From positions 1 through 38,787 of the forward strand of contig JASANC010004420.1 of NCBI GenBank assembly GCA_030248135.1: 38,787 nucleotides of DNA. Direction: 5' to 3'. This DNA comes from Theristus sp. LFF4_11. Taxonomy: Eukaryota > Nematoda > Chromadorea > Monhysterida > Xyalidae. The notes below the pieces were generated by a model. That model worked only from the letters and a program-made list of their open reading frames with translations. It was not told the origin of the DNA and did not search any database. A program made the translations under genes and the position numbers. Positions 1 through 11,283 of the stretch are shown here, in pieces; the first letter of the stretch is position 1, and each line of letters opens with the position of its first letter.

Positions 1-13
1 CTGTTCATTGCAC

Positions 14-3000
14 CTTGACAGCGTGCTGGAGTGCGTTTTCGCACTGCGAGTTCAAGCGGACGGTGGCGCGTGTGCCTTGTTTGCCTGCGCCTTGCCATGT
101 GCAGCAACGGCCATCAAGCACTGCATGGTGTTGCCGCCCTCGGACACCTTGCCGCCGCAGTATTTGCTGATGTCCTGCCGTTGGCAACAAGCATGAAATC
201 ACGTGATACACATACGAGAATGTCAGAGCAGGTCGTGCGGTGTGTCGCTGATGTGCAGCCTGCTGAATCTGCCGCCACACGCACATCTGCGGTAATGGGG
301 TCACCATGTGGCGCGCATGCTCAGCAGAGCACGGTGCACGATCGAGCATGTGGCTGCAGCTTGCGAACGTTGCCATCAGAGCGCACGCGCTGCGGCTCAC
401 CTCGCCGCACATCACCACGATCTCCGGACTCAGTTGGTAGTCGGTGAGCAGCAGCTGTCGATGGTTGATCAGCTCGTACTTGCACTGCTGTGCGATGCTC
501 TGTTGCGCGTGCTCAGCGTTCTCGAGACACAACACCACATAGGCAAGATAGTAGTGGTCCTTGGCGTCCTCTGCGTTCGCGGGCGCCTGTCCGCAGTGTC
601 TGTTGATGTCGTCGCCGCACGCATGTACCAGCGGGTGCGACATCTTGTGAAGTCGTGCCCGAGCAGTTGATCACGTTCGATTCAGCAGTTTTTGACACTG
701 AGCCGGACAAACTGTTGCTTGCAAAACAAATCAAATGAAACATTGTTACGATCAACAATGAAATATTGTGGATTTATTCAAACGTGTCCGGACTAACGTG
801 ACGTCATTTTATTTAAAAACGCCCGTTTGTCAAAGTACAGGCACTAAAATTTCAGTTTGGTGTGACTGATTCGACATTCACCATTTGATTACGGGAAGAA
901 ATCGGCTAAACGGATAGTCTGGTTTGCTGTGAACGACAAGCGCATGTTTTGTGGCACATGACGTCATTTCAGGGGGACACGTTTAAAAAAATAGGCCATA
1001 CTAGATTGCTGACAAAGAGCACTGCATCACTGACCAACGGCTGCATGTCCGTCTGGTGTTTGTTCTTCAGCAGACACTCGAACACTTTCCCCTCGCCCGC
1101 TGGCACTTCCTTGCAGTATTTCTCGCGATCGACACGACACGCGAAGAACAACGGTCGATCGCAGATGGTAATCGTCCGCCTGAACGTGCATTGCGCTCAT
1201 GTGCAGAAAGCAAAGACATTGCCAAAAGTGACATTTGAAGCAACAAATAGCAAACGCCAGTTGACGAGAGCAACCTGCAGCTCGGAAAGACGCATGATTT
1301 GATCGCGACACTGCTGGCCGAGCAGACGCTCCGCTTCGTCATCCTTTTTATTTGAGTACATTTGCACGAGCTCCGCAATCAAGCACTCCAGTGTGCCGCC
1401 TGGTGAAGGAACGCCGTGATGAACACTCAGATTCACGATAAAAGTGCCGCAAACAACTGACAACGCACAACGCCAACCTTGTGAATGCGCGTGCTGCTCA
1501 TCGTCCATTGTGCCGTCGTCGTTCTTTGTCGGTTTGTTCGACCGCCCACAGTGGAAGTGATCTATGGCGGAGCGACACGACTCCAGAAACGGACCAATCA
1601 AACGGAAATCAGCAAACGCCAATTGCTCGGTACGGCCGATCAGACGGTAACAACTGACGATAACAATGACACAAATCAATAAATATATATACCTATTATA
1701 TTACCAGTGAAAACAGATCAGCAGACAGCAGGTCACTGGTGGGTGGGTGCTCCGTGCTACTACGGTGCCTCCCGTGATGAGGGAATTGGTCCACGGGACG
1801 CACAGCGGCAGCGCCCAGTGCATACACCTAGGGCTGGCAAAATACCGTTTTTTTCACATCGCGGTAAATAAATTGTTTTTTTACCGGTAAAATTACGGTA
1901 ATTTTACCGGAAAAAAACGAAAGCCAAAAAGTTGTAAAAACCCACATATTTTTCGCAGCCGACTTTCAACTTGAACCAGGACTTGTGAAAACAACTTTCA
2001 GAATATTTTGTTCAAAATATCGTGCACCAACAAAGAAAATAAATTATGTTTGGGCTTGAAAACCCAAAAGGTCAGCAATAAATCGAACATTATCTTTTGC
2101 TCAATAATTTATATTCCACCAATTACATAGAAAAAAACCACAGCGTTTTCACCGGACAGTCTTTGGTCACAATAGACGAACACAATTTGCTGCAATAACG
2201 CAGTTAAACCGAATCAGTTCAGTCAGTTCAGATCAAAAAAGAAAACAAATCAGTAATTGTGTAAGAAAGACAATGTTGAGCGACATTTGGAATTTTTGAA
2301 ATTTTCAGCTCAGCTCCAGCCGATTCTTGCACATCGCTTAACAGTTCTTTCAAACATCAGTGTCAATTTCGTCATCATATTTTTCTTGGTCACAGATTTT
2401 CTCATTTTCTCATCAAAAATGATATAAAACTCAGGGTCCGAAATTGAAAAAACCGGAAAAATACGAAAAAAACCGGAAAATACAGAAACGGTTTTTTTCC
2501 CGTTTTTTTTTTCAAGGCACCAATTTTTGCCCTGGTAAAAAAACGCGTATAAATACGTGTTTTTTACCGGTAAAAAAACCGGTATTTTTACCATGCCAAC
2601 CCTACATACACCTACACTAAACCAGCAGAGCTTGGTACCCACATGCGTTTGGAATCAATGAGTGAAACTGCAGATTCAAGGAAAAGAAAACCAAATTTGA
2701 CCACAACACACTGCGAGCTCTTCGTGATATTCTCCTTATAGTCGAGCAGACAGGACAACAGGAAGCCAGGTCTGTCTTTGTCCGGGAGGCAGTGCTGTCG
2801 CAGTTCGGGCATCTCCAGCTCTTTGGCACAGTATTTCTCGGCCGCTCTTCTGAATCGCTCGTCCGTGGTCAGATTGAACTGCACAAATGAAAATGTGCAT
2901 CAGATTGAGCTGCACAGACATGCTCAACCAAGCAACACACAAGCAGAATCAAATGAAATTAATAAAAGGTCGTCAAACTCACCCGAAACTCCCAAACCAA

Positions 3001-5949
3001 GTGTGCACATGGTGCCGAAAGCGTATCACCTGGCTTCGCTCCGGCGTCCTACAAACAGAACACACCCCATAACTGTTGTGTATTGACGACACCTTTCACA
3101 CATTCAAATCCTATAGAGCATTCATGCTTCGTTTCTTCTGTTCACATCAACAACACAACCTGGTTACCTGCAAACAGAACAGCACCGCCCAGTCGCTGTC
3201 CTTTTCTTTCAGGTCAGCGCAGTAACGACGTATATCTTCTTTGCACTGCGGATAGTCCCAGATGTGCGACGGCTCTTCAGTGTCCCCGGCAGCGTGTCGT
3301 GGCCTTGGAGGTGGCTGTGGCGGCGCCTTCTCCCGCGGCTGCCCCGCACGCGCATCCTCCACCGAAGCACGACGCTCGCCAAAAGCTGCTGCGCCCGGCC
3401 TGCTAATCCAGGTGCTCATTTTGTGCTCGCATGCACAATTGAACTGTGTAACCGTGCTGATTGCAACTGTTGTCACGCGCAGCAGTCAACACGTGCAATT
3501 AAAACCAAACCAATCAGCATGCAACTGCGTCAGCTCATTCTGCAATCAGGTATGATCTTTTATTTTGGTCGCGAGACTCAATGCGCGAAGAGATAATTAC
3601 ACAGTTTCATGAATGACGCGGGAATTCAAAACTGGCAAAGTGATCCGAGTTCCCTAAATATAGGGCCGAGTCACTTGGACAGTTTTGAACTGACACATAA
3701 AGACTGAAACTATGATAGTTCCCTTTTACGCCTGCATGCCATTCAAAGCAACGCGTACTATGGTGTGTATAAAAAATAACACGGCGTGTGTTACTTTTAT
3801 TTTTGTATGCTGCAGTCAGTTCCAAAAACTAAAAATATTTGCTTATGTGCATAGTAACAACGCAAAACTTATCCATCCAACACGCGCGATATGCAGCGCG
3901 CACACAGGGGTTTGCAAACTTTTGCCCGCCACTGCATATGGTACAATAGCAACGCGTGCTTTTGCTCACCGTTCTGCAGCGCCCCGTCGAGCACCATCGT
4001 TGTCTACTCTGCTGGTGTCAACACCCACGTTGTTGCTTGCAACTTCTTGACCATGCAACGGAACATCTGGTCCTGTAAAACAACACTGCAATATTGCATT
4101 CATTCAAATTTAGCTGCTTTATTTCTAGTCAAATTGTTGCTGCTGTAGTTGCCAAAACTGTAATCGTTTCCTGAGTTCATTGTAATTGTTAACTGAACTA
4201 TATTCACAACACTGCGTTCACTCCACCAGTCTCATTCACATGTTTCAACGATTTCAAGCAGCAGCAATAACGCTGAACACGTGAATGGAGTTACCGTTGT
4301 CTTGTCTTAAAATCGCCACGCATGTGAATCGAAGTTTACTAACACTGCTAAAAAATGAAATGACGCTTGCGTAGAACAGTAACAGCACGAAAAAACATTG
4401 ACGGCAAAAAATGATGTATCTCTGGGGTAGGGGGTTAAAAATTATTTTTCGTTATTTAAATCCGAATTTTTTCAAATTTTTTTCAATTTGAATTTGATTT
4501 TTTTCTACCTTGTCGATTTTTTCTAATTTTTTAAAAGTTCAAACCAACTTTGCTCCCAAACTTCCATGTGTGTATATAGCTATTTGTCATTATTTTGGTT
4601 ATTTTGACCATAGTACTCTGTTTTTCGATCTGAATGACTTCTGTGGTCAGTTCTACAAAAATGAATAGTGTTTGAAAAGTGAACATTTTTACTCCAGGGT
4701 GTTCCAAAAGTTAACCTTTGAGAAATTCTAGAAAAATAATCGAGACATGAGCTTCAAAGACAAACAGTTTTCCGTGGAAATTAGAAATATCAATCCAATC
4801 AATGGGAAACTTCGGTCAAAGATGAACTTGTGGTTCAAGTATTCAACCGGAATTTGTCAAGGTCTAAATTTTGGGACACCCTGGAGTAGAACAATTCACT
4901 TTTCAAGCACTATTCACTTTTTATAGAACTGACCACTGGAGTCATTTTTTTGTCGTTGAAACGACTTGGCTGAATTAAAATGTCGTTTCCGAAAATCCTG
5001 TCCCCAGTGGTCAGTTTTATAAAAGTGAGTAGTGTTTAAAAAGTGAAGAGTTTTACTCCAGAGGGTGTTCCAAAAGTTAGACCATGACAAAGTCCAATTG
5101 AATAATTGCATCCAAATTTTTTTTTTGACCACAGATCTATATTGGATTGATATTTCTGCAGAATTCAATCAATTATTTGACACTGCCGGTCACATCTCCA
5201 TTAATTTATCCAGAACTTGTTTCACGGTCTGACTTTTGCAACACCCTGGAGTAAAACTCCTCACTTTTCAGACACTCCTCAGGGGTCCTCACTTTTATAA
5301 AACTGACCACAGACATGGGTGTTTTGAAGAGCTGAAGCCTCGCCGCATGTGGCTGAAACTGTCTTGGGGAATGAGGAACCAACGGGGGTTGCCGACTTGA
5401 CCACAACAACAAGATTTTTGAACACAGCCAAGTTTTGATCAATTTCTAAAGAGAAACAACTAAGAACGACTCACTATTCAATTACAATGAGCAAAATTTC
5501 AATAAAACACGACTTGCGCTCTCATAGTTCACCGAATCGTTCTGAAAACAAATCTAGCTGAAATCAGCTCGACAAGACGCTTCGAACGAGCCTAATTTGT
5601 AAACAAGAATATTTTATTTAAAAAATCCGGATTTTCTTTTTTCCCAGTATGTGTGTCATGCAATCTAGTTAATCAATGAAAAGAAAACACAATCAGAAGT
5701 GTGAAACACAATACGTGTAAACAAACTTTTCGGTGGTGCGAAATCGTGTTTGACTGGAACATTTACATTCGGCAACTGACCACCATGGTCGTTCGCTCCA
5801 AAGTTCGATCGAGCACCAGCAGCCTCAATGTTTCCGTCGACATTGTGCCTAACTTCATCTGGCTGTGCACGGACAAATGTTTGTGCCACCACAAGTGCTG
5901 CATTCAGGAATAATATTGAAAACAGCGGCCTTCTTCTTGAATGCCACAT
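14..5949 (-). CDS. GLG1: Golgi apparatus protein 1 (GLG1/ESL-1-like), 5' part, partial at left edge
   Basis: GLG1 is a type I Golgi membrane glycoprotein whose lumenal part is a string of Cys-rich repeats; it binds FGFs and E-selectin in vertebrates. Exons I can place (minus strand): 5949-5781, 4072-3970, 3399-3168, 3048-2983, 2878-2712, 1653-1478, 1399-1275, 1179-1035, 697-401, 174-14. Borders are GT-AG and phases agree through exon 7. Exon 1 starts at ATG 5949 with a basic n-region and hydrophobic core (LFSILFLNAALVVA), a clear signal peptide. Exon 3 opens the Cys-rich repeats (CKEDIRRYC). Exons 4-10 follow the human order and spacing (FNLTTDERF, ADFRLI, AHSQG, DREKYC, AGEGKVFECL, TDYQLSPEI). 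About 500 residues are present; human GLG1 is about 1,180, so the rest lies left of the window. Exon 8 has one extra base, exon 9 an in-frame TGA (673-671), and exon 10 a frameshift, so this may be a decaying copy or carry assembly errors. Intron 5 holds a hAT element and intron 8 a small MITE. Confidence 0.88.
773..993. mobile_element. ~220-bp MITE with CRE-bearing inverted ends, copy 1 (GLG1 intron 8)
   Basis: The block is nearly the same as 33451-33675 in PPIH intron 1. Its ends are imperfect inverted repeats: AAACGTGTCC near the left end, and GGACACGTTT near the right end. Each arm also contains a perfect TGACGTCA palindrome (799-806 and 959-966). Two intronic copies in unrelated genes plus inverted ends make a small non-autonomous DNA transposon. 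I cannot assign a superfamily; the flanks give no clear target duplication. Confidence 0.72.
1829..2604. mobile_element. Non-autonomous hAT-like element 1
   Basis: The element starts TAGGGCTGGCAAAATACCG and ends with its inverse, CGGTATTTTTACCATGCCAA followed by CCCTA. It is flanked by an exact 8-bp direct repeat, CATACACC, at 1821-1828 and 2605-2612, the hallmark of hAT insertion. The interior is rich in ACCGGTAAAA motifs and has no transposase reading frame. It sits in GLG1 intron 5 and is probably spliced out with it. Confidence 0.87.
4643..4936. mobile_element. ~294-bp MITE with GTGGTCAGTT ends, copy 1
   Basis: The inverted ends are about 65 bp: GTGGTCAGTTCTACAAAAAT on the left and GAACTGACCAC on the right. 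Both arms also contain CTCCAGGGTGTTCC or its inverse. A second copy with the same ends lies 70 bp downstream. The matching stretch of the related repeat at 16500-16530 lacks it, which shows it is an insertion. Confidence 0.72.
5007..5310. mobile_element. ~304-bp MITE with GTGGTCAGTT ends, copy 2
   Basis: Same family as 4643-4936, with ends GTGGTCAGTTTTATAAAAGT and ATAAAACTGACCAC and the same internal CTCCAGAGGGTGTTCC motif and its inverse. It is inserted in the same host repeat, separated from copy 1 by about 70 bp of host sequence. Confidence 0.7.
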
Positions 5950-6045
5950 TTTTAGACGAATCTGCTATTACTGGCAATCTAAATGCGATTGAAAGGTGAC
6001 ATTTTTTCATGAAAGACTTCAACCGAATACATTTCATGATCAGTA

Positions 6046-6377
6046 CTGGGCATAGGGGGGGTGCACGGGCAGCAAATTTTCCTGAGGGGGGGGTGCACTG
6101 GCAGAAAAATTTCGTGAGGGGGGGGGGTGCACGGGATCGCACGGGTAATACCAAATTTTTGCCTCAGAAAAACACAGAAATTCTTGCAAAATACAGAATA
6201 TTTTGTGCAAACAAGCTGCTTGTTTGGTCAGAAACAACAAAATCTATGCAGGGACAGACACAAACGTCAAGAAAAATGCAAAAATTACGGTATTTTTGGA
6301 AAAAATTGAGATGAGGGCAGTAGCGAAAGTGCGGGGGGGGGGGGGGGTGGGGGGGGGTCCACCCACGGGATCGCACC
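6046..6377 (+). repeat. Poly-G tract block of the GTGCACGGG repeat family, copy 1
   Basis: The block has three G7-G10 tracts about 35-45 bp apart with spacers such as GTGCACGGGCAGCAAATTTT and TGCACTGGCAGAAAAATTTC. A conserved 180-bp tail follows (AATACCAAATTTTTGCCT ... GCAAACAAGCTGCTTGTTTG ... ACGGTATTTTTGGAAAAAAT). It recurs at 12416-12673 and 15200-15470 in the same orientation, and in part inverted at 9850-9990. No coding sense is visible; the proline- or glycine-rich frames are by-products of the homopolymers. Confidence 0.75.
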
Positions 6378-8505
6378 TAGAGATAGGGGAAAAAATCCGG
6401 ATTTTTTTTTAAATTAAAAAAAAAATTTAAAAAAAAAATTTTTTTTTACAAGTTAGGTTTGTTCGAAGCGTCTCGTCGAGCTGAGTTCATCTAGACTATT
6501 TTCAGAACGATCCGGAAAACTATAAGAGCGAAAATCGTGTTTTATTGAAATTATGTCCATTTCATAGAGGGAAAGTTGCATTTTCAACAGTAAAACAGGA
6601 CAATTTTCGACGTGTACTTGAATATTGAACCGTTCTTAGTTGTTCCTCTTTAGAAAATTACCAAAATTTGACTGTGTTCAAAAATTCCTGTTTGCTGTAG
6701 CTAAGTCGGCAACCCCTGTCGACCCGGTCGCCCCCCCCCAAGACACTTACTTTCAGGTTCAACCAGCTATGCTATCTGCCACATGTAGGGGTGGGTCGGT
6801 ATAAAAAACGGTTTTTTTTCGGTATAAAAAACGGTATAAAAAACGGTTTTTTATACCGGCGCCAAAAAATGGCCAAAATAAATTACCGATATTTTACCGC
6901 GTAAATTTTGGTTTTTTTCCGGTTTTTTATACCGCCGAAGGACCCAAATTTCAATTTTTGAAATCACTCAAAATGCACTGTATTCCGCATATCCATTTCA
7001 ATTTTCATTTTCGCCACTTCATAACTTGATGTTCTGGAGAATTCACGCTCTTGGTATAAATAAAGCACCCTGAGACCCGTGCCTCTCCTTCCATGTCCTA
7101 TCTCGGTCGACCGCCAATGGGCTGGCTCTGGTCGGCGTTCGCTTTATTTTCCAGCTTTGTTCTTTGTTTATCTGTTCAAGTTTGGTCTACATGGCAATGT
7201 TGTGTTTCGTTGTTTAACAGTTTCACGCTTTTTCCGCTTTAAAACTGCCGCTTGCGCTTTTTATGCTAGTTCTTTTGTTGACAAAGTGAAGAAACTAATA
7301 CAGCAAAGATTTGGTTATTTTTCAGAATTCGGTTAAATTTTCAACAATAAACGAGAAACGCCGCGATATTTATTCAGTCAAATTTCTTGAAATTTTGTGT
7401 CTTTGAACTCGGAAAGTGCTCAAAGTTTTGTTGGTGATGTCTTCGTGCTGTTGTACTGGTGATAGTGACCCGAATCTCCATCTGATTTTTTGCTCTTTCA
7501 ATTTTGTTCTTGGTTCACTTCTTTCGTCTGTGCGGGTTCGTGATTTCGGTGATCTTTTGTGTTTAGAAATGCGGTAAAATTGTTGTGCAGTTACATATCT
7601 CTCGATCATGTCAGTTCAATTGATTTGCATGTATCACATTCCTTGCTGTTGCACATGTCAATCTGTTTTGCGTTAGCTTTTTTTGTTTTAAACTCGCATC
7701 TGATAATTTTTCTGATGCTGCATTCTCTCTAAGCGCCACCGATTCAAATAAAATCAAGATTGGAATACGTTTCCATTGAAACACATACAGTTTCTGGCTA
7801 GAATTGTGGTCTTTTACTCATTATTCAGCGGTTTGCGTAAAATCAGAGTACCAGAAATTGTCGCAATCACAGGATTCTTCAGATACTGGGTCGGTAAAAA
7901 AACCGGGTATAAAGAACCGGACGCGGTATAAAAAACCGTTTTATATACATGGATTTGAAAAAAACCGTTTTTTACCACCCCTAGCCACATGGCGAGAGCC
8001 CACTCTTCAAATCATCGTATCGAAAACACGTACCATGATTTCGCGATCACGTTGCGGGCAACTGACAGACGCAAGTTTAACACGTTAGTTTAGCTCAGCA
8101 CACAAGTTTTAACATGTGGCCATGTTATCGGGTATCTGAAAAACGGTCGTGTGATGTGGTATTAACCAACATCCCCGCTCCAATTGTTTAACAATATATC
8201 GCACAACTCCATTGTAGACCTATAACGTACGCCAATCAACAAGATATCATGTTCATCTCATGGCCTACCGACTGAAAAAACATGTTCTAAGTTGCAAGAA
8301 AACGATTTCTGAAACGATATTTCAATTCAGTTAAGTCATTTCAACGCTAAAAATTGACTCTAGAAGTCATCCAAATCGAAAAACATGGAGTACGTCGGTC
8401 AAAATGATAAAATAATGACATGTACCTAAGCACACAAAGAAGTTGGGAAGAAAATTTGGTTTGAACTTTCAAAAAATTATGCCATAAATCGAATTTTCAG
8501 AGCAA
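6378..8505 (-). mobile_element. Truncated copy of the 1-kb hAT-like family (copy B), inverted relative to 16256-17312
   Basis: The left end, TAGAGATAGGGGAAAAAATC, is the degenerate inverse of the terminus at 17312. The sequence then runs as the reverse complement of that element: AATCCGGATTTTTT, GCTTCGAACAAACC inverted, GCTATCTGCCACATGG, AAATTTGGTTTGAACTTTCA. It stops at about 8505 and lacks the last ~120 bp of the full copy. It is split at 6786-7983 by hAT-like element 2. Confidence 0.8.
6786..7983. mobile_element. Non-autonomous hAT-like element 2 (nested in copy B)
   Basis: Ends TAGGGGTGGGTCGGTATAAA and ACCGTTTTTTACCACCCCTA are inverted. An exact 8-bp duplication GCCACATG flanks it (6778-6785 and 7984-7991). 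The paralogous host element at 16890-16897 has a single uninterrupted CATGTGGC, so the insertion boundaries are known to the base. The 1.2-kb interior has no long reading frame with transposase motifs. Confidence 0.93.
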
Positions 8506-8508
8506 AGC

Positions 8509-10480
8509 AGTACCGTGGGCGGGGGGGGGTGGGGGGGTACACCCCCCCCAGCGCACCAGAGCCCGTCGGGTGGGGGGGGGTGGGGGGGGCACCGTGCCCC
8601 CCCCCCTAAAAACGGGCACCCCCCCCCCCCCCAGCGGACCCCCCCCCCCCTCGAAAATTTGGCCGACACCCCCCCACACCCCCCCTGAAATTTTGTCTGG
8701 CGGAGACCCCCCCCAAAATTTTCTGCACACCCTAAATTTTTTTTCGAAAATCATGATTTTTTGTCGGTTGAGAGAAATATGGAGATATACAAGAGAAAAT
8801 GTCTCCATCGAAAGTCAAAATCAAAGGGGGGGTGGTCAGACGGTCAGGATTTGGTAGGGGGGGGGGTTTGGATTTTGGAAGGTCGAAATCTGGGAGGGGG
8901 GGGGGGGTCTGGCCCCCCCAAATTCGAGAGGGGGGGGGGGTATTTTGACCAAAATTTGGGGGGGGGGGGGTTTGCCCGGGTGGGGGGGGGGGGGGTGTCG
9001 ACTTGGTTGGGGGGGTACCCCCCCACCCCCCCCCCATCTCGACCCCTGATGAAGATGGTCAAGTATCATATATTCAGCTTATATTATGGACTTTATAGAC
9101 AAAAAATCATGATTTTCGAAAAAATTTTTAGGGTGTACGGACAATTTTGAGGGGGAGTCTCCGCCAGACAAAATTTCATGGGGGGTGCGGGCAGTAGCGA
9201 AAGTGCGGGGGGGTGGGGGGGTCCACCCCCCCCCCCTCAGCCGAAAATCCTGCCCGTGCACGGGCAGATACCCGTGTACCCCCTAGTTGTTCTAGGGGGG
9301 GGCCTGGGGGGGCCGGCCCCTCCCCCAAAAATTTTTCGAATCTATCTCTATCAGACAGGTTTTTTCGGCTCAGCTATTATCTATCTAAAAAAAATTTTCA
9401 GCCACCTATCTATCTAAAAATTTTTGTCTTCGAAGACATAAAATGAGTCAATTTTTGACCAAAATTGACCATTTTTGCTCGTAATTCTTGAAAATTTCGC
9501 TAATTTTAGATAAAATACGCATTTATACTTGATTTTTAGTGTATTTTTAGCATTATTTTGCTGTTTTTATAGCTTTTTAGCGTTTTAGCTATCTATCTAT
9601 CAAATTTCAAAATTTTGACCGGCCCCCCCCCCCCCCAAAGTCACATGGCCCACCCCCCCGGCGCCCCCCCCCCCCAAAATTTTCCAGCTATCTATCTATC
9701 TAGAAAATTTGCTCCAGCTATCTATATCGCCCCCCCAACCCCTCGGCTCTGGAACAACTATGGTGTACCCCCCCCCCCCCCCCCCCCTTTACCTCGACAC
9801 GGGTACTAGACTCCCCTCCCACCCCCTCCGCGAGAAAACACGGGATCGCACCCCCCCTCACGGTGGTCAATCTCATCTCAATTTTTTCCAAAAATAGCGT
9901 AATTTTTGCATTTTTCTTCACGTTTGTGTCTGTCCCTGCAGCTTGTTTGCACAAAATATTCTGTATTTTACAAGAATTTCTGTGTTTTTAACGATGTAAC
10001 GATGTAACGTTTATCGTACCAAGGTAGTCACACGATGCCGAAGCATCGAAATAGGTAAACCCGTTAGTACAAAATACAAAGAAACAATCAATAACATCAC
10101 GCATTAACCACCACACGAACAAAACACGATGAACTGACTGAGCTGACTGAGCTGAGGTTCTGAGAATTTGAATTTTGAACTTTTTTCAAAACAAGTTATC
10201 AACAGGGGTCGAGATGGGGGGGGGGGGGGGGGGGGGGGCCTCACCCCCCCCAACCAAGTCGACACCCCCACACCCGGGCAACCCCCCCCCCCAAATTTTG
10301 GTCAAATTACCCCCCCCCTCTCGAATTTTGGGGGGGGGCAGACCCCCCCCCTCCCAGATTTCGACCTTCCAAACCCCCCCCCCCACCAAATCCTGACCGT
10401 CTGACCACCCCCCCCCTTTGATTTTGACTTTCGATGGAGACATTTTCTCTTGTATATCTCTATATTTCTCTCATTTGTAG
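8509..10480. repeat. Poly-G/poly-C tract arrays with inverted arms
   Basis: Dozens of G or C runs of 6-20 bases alternate with short spacers that nearly all contain AAATTTT or AATTTT. Two inverted relationships are visible. Segment 8770-9052 is the reverse complement of 10203-10478, sharing GGAGACATTTTCTCTTG, AAATCCTGACCGTCTGACC and CCAACCAAGTCGACACC. Segment 8683-8765 is the inverse of 9093-9182, sharing GAAATTTTGTCTGGCGGAGA. Between 9330 and 9760 is AT-rich sequence with ATCTATCTATC runs. No gene is supported here. Confidence 0.75.
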
Positions 10481-10980
10481 GTATCTATATTTAAATTTAA
10501 AAGTTCATATTTAAAAGTACATGTACGGTGGAGGTGGTCCTCTTCCTCTTTAACACAGGAAAGAAAAAATGCGAAAACCAATTTAATCCTTTTTCACCTT
10601 ATGAAAAAGGCTTGGCTTAGGATTAGGATTAGATTTAGGATTAGGAACCAACAACGACTTCATTGCAAGCGTCATCTGATCGAAAATCAAAAATCATTTT
10701 TTCAAAATTTTTAAATATGAATACCAATCATATTATATGCATGTTTGTATCTCAATATATATTGTATGTTTTTTTGTATACGTACCACTTTGTTATACAT
10801 TTACCACTTTGTACGTCAATTTTTTCAATACTGTACTTCAATATCAAGTCTCACCGGTGCAGCGTGTCTCGTTCGTGTAGCTTTCAGATGTCCCGACCCG
10901 AACGAAAATCAAAGCAAAATGTATGACTAGAGACTAGAGAGAGGCCTTGACTGGATGCTGTGGTTTCTAGCACTTTTATT
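10481..10980. other. Stretch without a supported gene
   Basis: AT-rich sequence with a short degenerate TTAGGAT run near 10618-10645 and no recognisable element ends. One splice-like window is present: TTTCAG followed by ATG at 10888 and eleven open codons ending AAT|GTATGA. I could not join it convincingly to anything. Confidence 0.3.
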
Positions 10981-11283
10981 CAACAACTTTTGGTCCGACC
11001 CCCCCCCCCCCCTAAAATTTTCGGTCTCTCTCGGTAACCCACCCCCCCCCCCCAACCAAATCGACCCCTACTAGCCATTTTTTGCCCAGACAATGTCATC
11101 GTCAAGAAAAAATTTTGGTCAGACCCCCGCCCCCTAGAATTTTCGGTCTCGCTCGGACCCCCCCCCCCCTAGAATTTTCGGTCTCACTCGGGAGCCCCCC
11201 CCCAACCAAGTCGACCCCCCCCCCCCCCGGGACGACCCCCCCCCCCCAAATTTGGGCGGACCCCCCCCTCGGATTCGCCATAA
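10981..11283. repeat. Poly-C tandem array with CTAGAATTTTCGGTCTC spacers
   Basis: C runs of 7-16 are separated by a recurring spacer, CTAGAATTTTCGGTCTC followed by A/G CTCGG, at a spacing of roughly 36 bp (copies near 11010, 11140 and 11170). CCAACCAAGTCGACCCC is shared with the arrays near 9000 and 10250. It belongs to the same poly-C family. Confidence 0.7.

Larger units (their letters stand above)
4430..5645. repeat. Diverged copy of the 1-kb hAT-like repeat family (copy A)
   Basis: Both ends match the element at 16256-17312. Around 4525-4640 it shares the AAAGTTCAAACCAA, TTTTGACCATAGTACTC and TTTTTCGATCTGAATGACTT tract. Around 5455-5640 it shares CTAAGAACG, CAATAAAACACGA, GCTCGACAAGACGCTTCGAA and AATCCGGATTTT. 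The middle is displaced by two small inverted-repeat elements (4643-4936 and 5007-5310). No target duplication can be seen, so this is probably the oldest copy in the window. It lies in GLG1 intron 1. Confidence 0.65.

Noticed and set aside
5..643. Single continuous 212-residue frame
   Set aside because: It reads across a GLG1 intron; the true exons are 697-401 and 174-14, as shown by GAG|GTGAGC and CAG|GACATC sites and by family Cys spacing.
8497..9150. Proline-rich and glycine-rich open frames on both strands
   Set aside because: They translate poly-C/poly-G runs and have no ordinary sequence, splice support or start context.
10618..10645. Telomere-like TTAGGAT run
   Set aside because: Only about four degenerate units and not a known animal telomere motif; too short to be an interstitial telomere.
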